From Streptomyces sp. SID12501 (GTDB lineage Bacteria > Actinomycetota > Actinomycetes > Streptomycetales > Streptomycetaceae), in the NCBI RefSeq assembly GCF_010550245.1, contig NZ_JAAGLU010000010.1, positions 1 through 64,000 on the forward strand: a DNA stretch of 64,000 bases, read 5' to 3'. A program made the position numbers and the translations under genes. This document shows, in pieces, positions 1 through 7,894 of this stretch; position 1 is the stretch's first letter, and every line of letters starts with the position of its first letter. The notes under the pieces were generated by a model. The model ran no database searches, was not told the origin of the DNA, and was given only the letters and a program-made list of their open reading frames with translations.

Positions 1-677
1 GCGGCGGGCGCCGGAGCCGGGGCGGCCGGAGCCGGAGCAGCCGCCGGAGCGGCACCCGGGGCGCCGACCACGGCCAGCCTGGCGCCGACCTCGGCGGTCT
101 CGTCCTCGGCGACCACGATCTCCAGGAGCACACCGGAGACGGGCGACGGGATCTCGGTGTCGACCTTGTCGGTCGACACCTCCAGCAGCGGCTCGTCGGC
201 CTCGACGCTGTCGCCGACCGACTTCAGCCAGCGGGTGACGGTGCCCTCGGTGACGCTCTCGCCGAGGGCCGGAAGGGTGACGTCGGTGCCGGTGGCACCG
301 CCCCCTGCGGGAGCGGCGGCCGGAGCCGCAGCGGGGGCAGGGGCCGGAGCGGCCGGGGCTTCGGCCACCGGGGCCGGAGCCGGGGTGGGCTCGGCAACGG
401 GCTCGGCGGCCGGGGCCGGGGCAGCAGCGGGGGCGCCGCTGCCGTCGTCGATGAGGGCCAGCTCGGCGCCGACCTCAACGGTCTCGTCCTCGGCGACCTT
501 GATGGAGGCGAGGATGCCGGAGACGGGCGAGGGGATCTCGGTGTCGACCTTGTCGGTCGAGACCTCGAGCAGGGGCTCGTCGGCCTCTACGCGCTCACCC
601 TCGGCCTTCAGCCAGCGGGTGACAGTGCCCTCGGTGACGCTCTCACCGAGCGCCGGAAGGGTTACGGAAACCGCCAT
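1..677 (-). CDS. sucB: 2-oxoglutarate dehydrogenase E2, dihydrolipoamide acyltransferase (partial, N-terminal part)
   Basis: This is the E2 core of a 2-oxoacid dehydrogenase complex; it carries acyl groups on lipoyl-lysine and passes them to CoA. Only the N-terminal ~225 residues lie in the window and the gene runs off the left edge. Two lipoyl domains are visible, each with the lipoylation motif [13 protein letters not shown] (Lys43 and about Lys170), joined by Ala/Pro-rich linkers. The two domains are similar even at the DNA level (about 150-298 and 528-677), so one arose by duplication. The ATG at 677 follows AAGGAG. It sits 58 bp downstream of lpd on the same strand, matching an E3-E2 operon. 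SucB is the likely identity; a branched-chain or pyruvate E2 cannot be excluded without the catalytic domain. Confidence 0.9.
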   Translation of the reverse strand, partial: MAVSVTLPALGESVTEGTVTRWLKAEGERVEADEPLLEVSTDKVDTEIPSPVSGILASIKVAEDETVEVGAELALIDDGSGAPAAAPAPAAEPVAEPTPAPAPVAEAPAAPAPAPAAAPAAAPAGGGATGTDVTLPALGESVTEGTVTRWLKSVGDSVEADEPLLEVSTDKVDTEIPSPVSGVLLEIVVAEDETAEVGARLAVVGAPGAAPAAAPAPAAPAPAPA

Positions 678-735
678 GGTTTCGGTTGCTCCTTACGAAT
701 TGCGGAAGTCTGTGTCGTCGTCCGTCGACCGAGGG

Positions 736-2124
736 TCAGTCGTGGGAGTGCAGCGGCTTGCCGGCCAGGGCCAGGTGGGCCTCGCCGAGCGCCTCGCTCT
801 GCGTCGGGTGGGCGTGGATGAGCTGCGCGACCTCGGCCGGCAGCGCTTCCCAGTTGTAGATCAGCTGGGCTTCGCCGACCTGCTCGCCCATACGGTCGCC
901 GACCATGTGGACGCCGACCACGGCACCGTCCTTGACCTGGACGAGCTTGATCTCGCCCGCGGTCTTGAGGATCTTGCTCTTGCCGTTGCCCGCGAGGTTG
1001 TACTTCAGAGCGACGACCTTGTCCGCACCGTAGATCTCCTTGGCCTTGGCCTCGGTGATACCCACGGAGGCGACCTCGGGGTGGCAGTACGTCACCCGGG
1101 GCACGCCGTCGTAGTCGATCGGGACGGCCTTCAGACCGGCCAGACGCTCCGCCACCAGGATGCCCTCGGCGAAGCCGACGTGCGCGAGCTGGAGCGTCGG
1201 GACCAGGTCACCGACGGCGGAGATGGTCGGCACGTTCGTCCGCATGTACTCGTCGACCAGGACGTAGCCGCGGTCCAGCGCGACGCCCTGCTCCTCGTAG
1301 CCGAGACCGGCCGAGACCGGGCCGCGGCCGACGGCGACGAGCAGCAGCTCGGCCTCGAACTCCTTGCCGTCGGCAAGGGTGACCTTGACACCGTTCGCGG
1401 TGTACTCGGCCTTCGAGAAGAAGGTGCCCAGGTTGAACTTGATGCCGCGCTTGCGGAACGCGCGCTCAAGAAGCTTGGAGGAGTTCTCGTCCTCGAGGGG
1501 GGCCAGGTGCTTGAGGCCCTCGATGATCGTGACGTCCGTACCGAAGGACTTCCACGCGGACGCGAACTCGACGCCGATGACACCGCCGCCGAGGACGATG
1601 GCCGACTCCGGCACCCGGTCCAGGACGAGGGCGTGGTCCGAGGAGATGATCCGGTTGCCGTCGATCTCCAGGCCCGGCAGCGACTTCGGCACGGAGCCGG
1701 TCGCCAGCAGGACGTGGCGGCCCTGGATCCGCTGCCCGTTCACGTCGACGGAGGTGGGGGAGGAGAGCCGCCCCTCACCCTCGATGTAGGTGACCTTGCG
1801 GGAGGCGACGAGGCCCTGGAGTCCCTTGTACAGGCCCGAGATGACCTCGTCCTTGTACTTGTGGACCGCCGGGACGTCGATGCCCTCGAAGGTGGCCTTG
1901 ACGCCGAACTGCGCGCTCTCGCGGGCCTGGTCGGCGATCTCGCCCGCGTGGAGCAGGGCCTTGGTGGGGATGCATCCCCGGTGCAGGCAGGTACCGCCGA
2001 CCTTGTCCTTCTCGATCAGGGCGACGTCAAGCCCCAGCTGGGCCCCGCGCAGAGCCGCGGCGTAACCGCCACTGCCACCGCCGAGGATCACTAGGTCGAA
2101 AACGGTGCTGGCGTCGTTCGCCAC
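736..2124 (-). CDS. lpdA: dihydrolipoyl dehydrogenase (E3)
   Basis: Flavoprotein that reoxidises dihydrolipoamide of the 2-oxoacid dehydrogenase complexes and passes electrons to NAD+. The 462-residue protein has the usual family length. It has the FAD dinucleotide-binding motif GGGSGG at residues 15-20, the redox-active disulfide GGTCLHRGC (Cys46/Cys51), a central NAD-binding GGGVIG and the C-terminal His-Glu signature HAHPTQSE. I chose the GTG at 2124 because GGAGG lies 8 bp upstream and the protein then begins MANDAST; an ATG at 2142 would add six residues but overlap that ribosome site. It is followed by sucB on the same strand. Confidence 0.95.
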   Translation of the reverse strand: MANDASTVFDLVILGGGSGGYAAALRGAQLGLDVALIEKDKVGGTCLHRGCIPTKALLHAGEIADQARESAQFGVKATFEGIDVPAVHKYKDEVISGLYKGLQGLVASRKVTYIEGEGRLSSPTSVDVNGQRIQGRHVLLATGSVPKSLPGLEIDGNRIISSDHALVLDRVPESAIVLGGGVIGVEFASAWKSFGTDVTIIEGLKHLAPLEDENSSKLLERAFRKRGIKFNLGTFFSKAEYTANGVKVTLADGKEFEAELLLVAVGRGPVSAGLGYEEQGVALDRGYVLVDEYMRTNVPTISAVGDLVPTLQLAHVGFAEGILVAERLAGLKAVPIDYDGVPRVTYCHPEVASVGITEAKAKEIYGADKVVALKYNLAGNGKSKILKTAGEIKLVQVKDGAVVGVHMVGDRMGEQVGEAQLIYNWEALPAEVAQLIHAHPTQSEALGEAHLALAGKPLHSHD

Positions 2125-2347
2125 GTCACGTCCTCCATGCATTGCGCCGTACGCCGGTCGTCAGTGACCGGGCGGCGGCTGGTGTCCGGCCGCTCTTCCT
2201 TCGGCCCTGTGGTGGGGGCCCTGTCCTGCCGAGCCCATCTTCGCACTTGTCGGAGCCGGACGAGACGCCGGGCCGGTGTGAGAGACGCCCCACCGGCAAC
2301 GGGACCCCGGACTACCCGCCCACGGGGTCCCGCCGCTCAACGCACCC

Positions 2348-3868
2348 TCAGCCAAGATCCCCGACGGCGGTCAACTCAGCCAGCCGAACAAGCGTCCGCA
2401 CCGCGGTCCCGGTCCCGCCCTTGGGCGTGTACCCGAAAGGCCCGCCCTCGTTGTACGCGGGCCCCGCGATGTCGAGGTGCGCCCAGGTGATCCCCTCACC
2501 CACGAACTCGCGCAGGAACAGGCCCGCGACCAGCCCGCCGCCGTACCGCTCACCCATGTTCGCGATGTCGGCCGTGGGGGACTCCATCCCCTTCTTCAGG
2601 TGGTCCGGCAGCGGCATCGGCCACGCCGGCTCCCCGACCTCCTCCGCCGCCTCGTGCACCGCGGAGCGGAACGCGTCGTCGTTCGCCATGATCCCGTACG
2701 TCCGGTTGCCCAGCGCCAGCATCATCGCGCCGGTCAGCGTCGCCACGTCGACGATCGCGTCCGGCTTCTCGGCAGACGCGGCCCACAGGGCGTCGGCGAG
2801 GACGAGACGGCCCTCGGCGTCGGTGTTGAGGACCTCGACGGTCTTGCCGCTGTACATGCGCAGCACGTCACCGGGGCGGGTGGCGGTGCCCGAGGGCATG
2901 TTCTCGGCGAGCGCCAGCCAGCCGGTGACGTTGACCTCGAGGCCGAGCCGCGCGGCGGCGACGACCGCGGCGAGGACCGCCGCCGCGCCGCTCATGTCGC
3001 ACTTCATCGTCTCGTTGTGCCCGGCGGGCTTGAGCGAGATGCCGCCCGAGTCGTAGGTGATGCCCTTGCCGACGAAGGCGAGGTGCTTGCTCGCCGCCTC
3101 GTGCGTGTACGTCAGTTTCACCAGCCGGGGACCGGCGGCGGAGCCGATGCCGACGCCGAGGATGCCGCCGTAGCCGCCCTCCTCCAGAGCCTTCTCGTCG
3201 AGCACCTGCACCTTGATGCCGTGCTCCTCGGCCGCGGCCTGCGCGACGGCGGCGAAGGCCTCCGGGTTGAGGTCGTTCGGCGGGGTGTTGATCAGGTCGC
3301 GGGCGCGGTTGAGCTCCTCGGACACGGCGGTGGCGCGGGCGACGGCCGCCTTGTACGCGGCGTCGCGGGGCTTGCCGCCGAGCAGGGCGATCTCGCCGAG
3401 CGGCGCCTTGCCGTTCTTGGCGTCCTTGCCGATGTCCTTGTACGCGTCGAAGCTGTACGCCCCGAGCAGCGCGCCCTCGCCGATGGCGCCGGCGTCGGCG
3501 GCGTCCTCGATCGGCAGGGCGAAGGCGGCCTTCTTGGCACCGGCGAGGGTACGGGCGGCCACACCGGCTGCGCGGCGCAGCGACTCGGCGCCGAAGGTCT
3601 CGTCCTTCTCGGGCAGCGCGCCCAGGCCCACGGCCACGACGATGGGTGCCTTGAAGCCGGCCGGGGCGGGCAGCTTGGTCACCTCGCCCTCGGCACCCGA
3701 GGCGCCGAGGGTCCCCAGGACGTCGGCGAGCTTGCCGTCGTACGCCTTGTCCACGGCCTCGGCGCCCGGTGCGATGACGGGGCCCTTGCCGCCCTTGGCG
3801 ACACCGACGACGATCGCGTCGGCCCGAAGGCCGGGCGCCGCGGCGGTGCTGAGAGTGAGAGCAGTCAC
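2348..3868 (-). CDS. pepA: leucyl aminopeptidase (M17 family)
   Basis: Cytosolic two-metal aminopeptidase that removes N-terminal residues from peptides. The 506-residue protein has the full M17 layout: a poorly conserved N-terminal domain, then a catalytic domain with the metal and substrate residues in KGITYDSGGISLKP, KCDMSGAAAV and the signature NTDAEGRLVLADAL. The start is taken as GTG at 3868 (protein MTALTLSTAAAPGLRAD); an upstream in-frame start at 3937 would add 23 residues that look unlike the family. It lies upstream of lpd on the same strand with a 223-bp gap, so cotranscription is uncertain. Confidence 0.93.
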   Translation of the reverse strand: MTALTLSTAAAPGLRADAIVVGVAKGGKGPVIAPGAEAVDKAYDGKLADVLGTLGASGAEGEVTKLPAPAGFKAPIVVAVGLGALPEKDETFGAESLRRAAGVAARTLAGAKKAAFALPIEDAADAGAIGEGALLGAYSFDAYKDIGKDAKNGKAPLGEIALLGGKPRDAAYKAAVARATAVSEELNRARDLINTPPNDLNPEAFAAVAQAAAEEHGIKVQVLDEKALEEGGYGGILGVGIGSAAGPRLVKLTYTHEAASKHLAFVGKGITYDSGGISLKPAGHNETMKCDMSGAAAVLAAVVAAARLGLEVNVTGWLALAENMPSGTATRPGDVLRMYSGKTVEVLNTDAEGRLVLADALWAASAEKPDAIVDVATLTGAMMLALGNRTYGIMANDDAFRSAVHEAAEEVGEPAWPMPLPDHLKKGMESPTADIANMGERYGGGLVAGLFLREFVGEGITWAHLDIAGPAYNEGGPFGYTPKGGTGTAVRTLVRLAELTAVGDLG

Positions 3869-4200
3869 GGTGGTGAATTCTCGCTTCCGTCTGAAAACTT
3901 CTGTGGCCGAGTGGAATGGGTCGACCAGGCCCGACAAGCGACCCTAAGTCCGGCCCTGGGGAGCAGTCCGGACCAGGGTCGGTACACCCGGCACGAGCCT
4001 ACGCTCGGTCGCTGGGTTCGCTCATTCCTGCGAGCGTTCACCTGGCAGTGGCGTCATCGTCACTTCCCACCCCTCACTTCCGGTGACCTGAGTCACACTC
4101 GTCAAGTTCTGGTAAGCGGTCCTGGCACCGCTTATGCATCATTTCCACGGATCCCCTCGGAATTGACCACCGGGGCGGACTGGTTGGGGGAGGGGCGAAA
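3869..4200. promoter_or_regulatory. divergent intergenic region with candidate Crp box and 22-bp palindrome
   Basis: This 332-bp gap separates pepA (minus) from the CE18-like gene (plus). Two features stand out near the plus-strand gene. GTGACCTGAGTCAC at 4083-4096 fits the Streptomyces Crp consensus GTG(N6)GNCAC and is itself an inverted repeat. A perfect 8-bp inverted repeat, TAAGCGGT-N6-ACCGCTTA, lies at 4113-4134. A strong ribosome site, GGGGGAGGGG, precedes the ATG at 4201. I saw no ORF that looks coding and no clear sigma-70 hexamers. Confidence 0.5.
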
Positions 4201-6237
4201 ATGGCGCAGATAGCGCCCGCACGGAAATTTTCCCGGGAGACGGCCGCCGTCGTGACGGCTGCCGGACTGCTGGCACTGGGGCTGGGAGTGCCCGGCGCGA
4301 CAGCCGCCACGGAGCCGCGCATCGAGCTGAGGGTGCTCGTCGTGGACAACGGCGACAGCCCGGTCGACGCCATCACGGCCGAACTGGCGGACACGGGCAT
4401 CCCGTACACGACCGTCGACCTGAACGACGCGAACCGCCCGACGATCAACGCCGCGTTCCTGAGCGGCACGGTGAACGGCACACCCCAGGCCAGGTTCCAG
4501 GGCGTGGTGCTGCCCAACGAGGCCCCGTTCGGTACGGGTTCGGCCGAGCAGACCGCTCTGGAGGCCTACGAGAAGACGTACGGCATCCCGCAGGTCGACG
4601 CCTACACCTGGGCGCACCCGGAGGTCGGCCTCGACTACAGCTCCTACTCCGGCACCCTCGACGGGCAGGCCGCCGCGATCACCGCCGCGGGCCGGACCGG
4701 GTACTTCGGCTATCTCGACGGCCCGCTCACGTTCGAGGACAACTCGGCGTCCGTGCAGGAGAGTTACGGCTTCGTCGCCACGCCTCGCGCGGGCTTCACC
4801 AGCTACGTCGACACCGCCGTGCCCGGCGGGACCGGCCGCGGCAGCCTGATCGGCGAGTACGCGCACGACGGACGCCGCGAACTCGTCGTGACCTTCGCGT
4901 ACAACGAGTACCAGCAGCAGTTCCGGGTACTGGCCCGGGGCATCGTGGAATGGCTGACCCAGGGAGTCCACCTGGGGCAGAGCCGGAACTCCTTCTCCGT
5001 GCACGTCGACGACGTCTTCGCGCCCGACAGTCGCTGGGACACCCAACGCAACTGCACGCCCGGCGACTTCACTTGCGTGGGCGGCGACGGAGAGGGCACC
5101 ACGCCGATCCGGATGACGGCCGCCGACGCGGTGTACGCGGCCCAGTGGCAGCAGAGCAGCGGCCTCACGCTCGACATGGTCTACAACGCCGGTTCGGGAG
5201 AGGAGTGGAAGAGCGAGAACGGCGGCACGGACGCCCTCGCCGCCCAGCTCCTCGCCGACAAGGCCAAGTACCGCTGGGTGAACCACACGTACACCCACCA
5301 GTACCTCGGCTGTGTGCAGGACACCACCACCGTGCCCTGGAGCTGTGCCACGAACGCGGACGGTTCGACCCGGTACATGAGCCGCGCCGACATCTCGGCG
5401 GAGATCGCGAACAACTACAACTGGGGTCTCACCAAGGGTCTTTCGACCGAGCGCGGTGAGCTCGTGACCGGTGAGCACTCGGGCCTGAAGACACTGCCGC
5501 AGCAGCCCGCCGACAACCCGAACCTCGCGGGCGCCCTCGCCGACAACGGCATCCAGTGGACCGCCTCCGACAACTCCCGTGAGCCGCAGCAGCGTTCGGC
5601 GGGCAGCAGCACACTGACCGTGCCGCGCTACCCGATGAACGTGTACTACAACACGGGTACGAAGGCCGAGATGGCCGACGAGTACAACTGGATCTACGCC
5701 TCGGCGGCCGACGGCGGCAGCGGCATCTGCGAGAACAACCCGACGTCCACCTGCCTGGCCGGGCCGCTGGACACCGCCACCGGCTATCTGTCGTACATCG
5801 TCCCGCAGGAGGCGCGCACCGCACTCGGGCACGCCATCTCGGGCGACCCGCGTCCGCACTACGCGCACCAGTCCAACCTGGCCGAGGACCGCACGCTGTA
5901 CCCGGTCCTGGACAAGGTCCTCGCCGACTACCGCGCGCTGTTCGCCGACAACACCCCGCTGGAGAACCCCCGCCAGAGCGCGATCGGCACCGAACTCCAG
6001 CGCCGCGCCGCCTGGAAGACCGCCGTCGCGAACGGCACCGTCACGGCGTACCGCGTCGGCAAGAAGATCACGGTCACCGCCCCGTCCGGCGTCCGCATCC
6101 CGGTCACCGCCCCGACGGGAACCACCAAGCAACTCCTGCTGGGCACAACAGCGTTCGGCACGCCCTACGCGGGCCGCCTGTCGGCATGGACCACACCGGA
6201 GCTGTTGCAGTCAGCTCTCAAGCTGAACCTGCCGTAG
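4201..6237 (+). CDS. secreted CE18/Agd3-like polysaccharide deacetylase
   Basis: Predicted exported carbohydrate de-N-acetylase of 678 residues. The first ~35 residues are a Sec-type signal peptide (basic start, hydrophobic core, cleavage near GATAA). The catalytic half shows HVDDVFAPDSRWD with adjacent Asp270/Asp271 and NHTYTHQYLG with His362/His366. This D...HxxxH metal-binding pattern is typical of the polysaccharide-deacetylase fold, and the extended form is as I recall it for fungal Agd3 (family CE18). The N-terminal part (VLVVDNGDSPVD...) resembles the Agd3 beta-rich region. The pairing with a PelF-like glycosyltransferase and a GH135 protein just downstream supports partial deacetylation of an amino-sugar polymer outside the cell. 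A hairpin follows the stop. Substrate and CE18 membership are inferred from motifs only. Confidence 0.75.
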   Translation: MAQIAPARKFSRETAAVVTAAGLLALGLGVPGATAATEPRIELRVLVVDNGDSPVDAITAELADTGIPYTTVDLNDANRPTINAAFLSGTVNGTPQARFQGVVLPNEAPFGTGSAEQTALEAYEKTYGIPQVDAYTWAHPEVGLDYSSYSGTLDGQAAAITAAGRTGYFGYLDGPLTFEDNSASVQESYGFVATPRAGFTSYVDTAVPGGTGRGSLIGEYAHDGRRELVVTFAYNEYQQQFRVLARGIVEWLTQGVHLGQSRNSFSVHVDDVFAPDSRWDTQRNCTPGDFTCVGGDGEGTTPIRMTAADAVYAAQWQQSSGLTLDMVYNAGSGEEWKSENGGTDALAAQLLADKAKYRWVNHTYTHQYLGCVQDTTTVPWSCATNADGSTRYMSRADISAEIANNYNWGLTKGLSTERGELVTGEHSGLKTLPQQPADNPNLAGALADNGIQWTASDNSREPQQRSAGSSTLTVPRYPMNVYYNTGTKAEMADEYNWIYASAADGGSGICENNPTSTCLAGPLDTATGYLSYIVPQEARTALGHAISGDPRPHYAHQSNLAEDRTLYPVLDKVLADYRALFADNTPLENPRQSAIGTELQRRAAWKTAVANGTVTAYRVGKKITVTAPSGVRIPVTAPTGTTKQLLLGTTAFGTPYAGRLSAWTTPELLQSALKLNLP

Positions 6238-6242
6238 AGGCA

Positions 6243-6262
6243 GCTGCCCCGAAGGGGGCAGC
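6243..6262. terminator. hairpin after the CE18-like gene
   Basis: Perfect 8-bp stem GCTGCCCC-gaag-GGGGCAGC, 5 bp after the stop at 6237, with no T-run. It is also the left half of a dispersed repeat that continues with GGGGCGCGGGG. The next gene starts at 6371, so it may attenuate rather than fully stop transcription. Confidence 0.55.
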
Positions 6263-6267
6263 GCCCT

Positions 6268-6312
6268 AAGGGGCGCGGGGAACTGCGCGACCAGCCACAA
6301 CGCACCCGCAGC
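6268..6312 (+). repeat. dispersed GGGGCGCGGGG intergenic repeat, copy A (short form)
   Basis: Core AAGGGGCGCGGGGAACTGCG followed by CGACCAGCCACAACGCACCC. The same core, with few changes, recurs at about 39193-39260 and 44002-44070 (short form) and, in a longer form, at 8740-8822, 18246-18350 and 37690-37752. It is probably a non-coding repeat family of the genome. Confidence 0.75.
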
Positions 6313-6370
6313 CGGGGATGGTCGTGCAGTCCCCCCACAGAATCCGCATCCCAGGGGAAGAGCCAACGCA

Positions 6371-7894
6371 GTGCTCCGCACAGGCCGTCACGTCACCATG
6401 CTCACCGAAGGCACCTACCCGCACGTCCACGGAGGGGTAAGCACCTGGTGCGACCAGCTGGTCAAGGGCATGCCGGAAGTCGACTTCCACATAGTCTCGC
6501 TCACCGGCAGCGGCCGCGAACCCGTCACCTGGGAGCTGCCGCCCAACGTCTACCGGCACACCTCCGTGCCGACGTGGGGACCGCGACCCGGTCGCGCGAG
6601 AGCACCGCTGGGCCGGTCCCGTCGCCGTTTCATCGACGCGTACGAGCGCTTCCTGCTGTCCTTCCTGGACCCGGCGGCGCCCTGCGACTTCGGTGAGGCT
6701 CTCTACGAACTCGCCGGACTCGCCCGCGACGGACGCCTGTCGGCGGCCCTGCGCACCGAGTCGGCGCTGCGTTCGCTGATGTGGATATGGACGATGCCGC
6801 ATCTGTCGACTGCCGAGGCCCGTCCGACAGTTCACGACGCCCTGACCGCAACGGACCTGCTGGAGCACGCACTTCGGCCGCTGGGCACCCGCATCCCCGA
6901 GGACTCCGTCGCCCACGCGGTCAGCAGCGGCCTGGCCACCCTGCCCGCGCTCGCCGCGCACGAGCTGGACGGTGTGCCGTTCCTCCTCACCGAGCACGGC
7001 ATCTATCTGCGCGAGCGCTACCTCGGCTACCGCAGCGGTGAACAGCGCTGGCCCGTCAAGGCGTTCATGCTCGGCTTCTACCGCGAGCTGAACTCGCTCG
7101 GCTACCGCGAGGCCGACCTCATCACCCCCTGCAACCAGTACAACCGCCGCTGGGAGGAGCGTGGTGGCGCCGACAGCGACAAGATCCGCACGGTCTACAA
7201 CGGCGTCGACCCGCACGCCTTCCCGCACGCCGGCCCGGAGCCCGAGGTCCCCACCCTCACCTGGTGCGGACGCGTCGACCCCATCAAGGACCTGGAGACA
7301 CTGCTCCACGCCTACGCCATGGTCCGTGCCGAACTCCCGGAGACCAGGCTGCGGTTGTTCGGCCCGGTACCGGCCGGCGGCGAGGCCTACCAGACCCGCC
7401 TGGAGAAGCTCGCCGCCGAACTCGGCGTCACCGACGGACTGACCTTCGAGGGCCGCATCACCGAGGTGTGGCGCGCCTACGCGGCCGGTCACATCGTCAT
7501 GCTGTCGTCCATCTCCGAGGGCTTCCCGTTCTCCATCATCGAGGCGATGTCCTGCGGCCGTACGACGGTCTCGACGGACGTCGGCGGAGTCAGCGAGGCA
7601 GTCGGCGACACCGGCCTGGTGGTCCCGCCGCGCGAACCGGAGAAAATGGCAGCCGCCGCGCTGACCCTGCTCCGGGACGATGAACGACGCCTGAAACTGG
7701 GCGAGTCGGCCCGCCAGCGAGTGATCGACCGCTTCACGCTCCGCCGTTCCGTGGACGCCTTCCGGACGATCTACCAGGAGCTCGCGGGCCGGCCCGAGGT
7801 GTACGAGCCCACCCTGGAGACCGTCGCCGACTGGACTCTCGAACTGCGTGACCCCTGGTACGAGGCGCTCGCGACGGAAGGGGCCGGCCGGTGA
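6371..7894 (+). CDS. PelF-like family 4 glycosyltransferase
   Basis: Cytoplasmic GT-B glycosyltransferase of 507 residues, about the length of PelF, the processive enzyme of the Pel exopolysaccharide pathway. The start is PelF-like: TMLTEGTYPHVHGGVSTWCD. The C-terminal Rossmann domain has WCGRVDPIKDLETLL and the GT4 EX7E motif EGFPFSIIE (Glu383 and Glu391). A UDP-HexNAc donor is likely by family. The GTG at 6371 is about 10 bp after AGGGGAAG. It is translationally coupled (GTGA overlap) to the membrane protein downstream. The upstream CE18-like deacetylase and downstream GH135 protein suggest it polymerises the chain they modify. No PelG homologue is obvious by sequence, and donor identity is untested. 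Confidence 0.85.
   Translation: MLRTGRHVTMLTEGTYPHVHGGVSTWCDQLVKGMPEVDFHIVSLTGSGREPVTWELPPNVYRHTSVPTWGPRPGRARAPLGRSRRRFIDAYERFLLSFLDPAAPCDFGEALYELAGLARDGRLSAALRTESALRSLMWIWTMPHLSTAEARPTVHDALTATDLLEHALRPLGTRIPEDSVAHAVSSGLATLPALAAHELDGVPFLLTEHGIYLRERYLGYRSGEQRWPVKAFMLGFYRELNSLGYREADLITPCNQYNRRWEERGGADSDKIRTVYNGVDPHAFPHAGPEPEVPTLTWCGRVDPIKDLETLLHAYAMVRAELPETRLRLFGPVPAGGEAYQTRLEKLAAELGVTDGLTFEGRITEVWRAYAAGHIVMLSSISEGFPFSIIEAMSCGRTTVSTDVGGVSEAVGDTGLVVPPREPEKMAAAALTLLRDDERRLKLGESARQRVIDRFTLRRSVDAFRTIYQELAGRPEVYEPTLETVADWTLELRDPWYEALATEGAGR

Noticed and set aside
157..2094. Long plus-strand open frame opposite sucB and lpd
   Set aside because: It is the antisense of two strongly recognised genes; such open frames are common in high-GC DNA and the protein is low-complexity.
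4132..6132. 666-residue minus-strand frame opposite the CE18-like gene
   Set aside because: Arg/Val/Gly-rich composition and no motif; the plus strand has a signal peptide and catalytic motifs.
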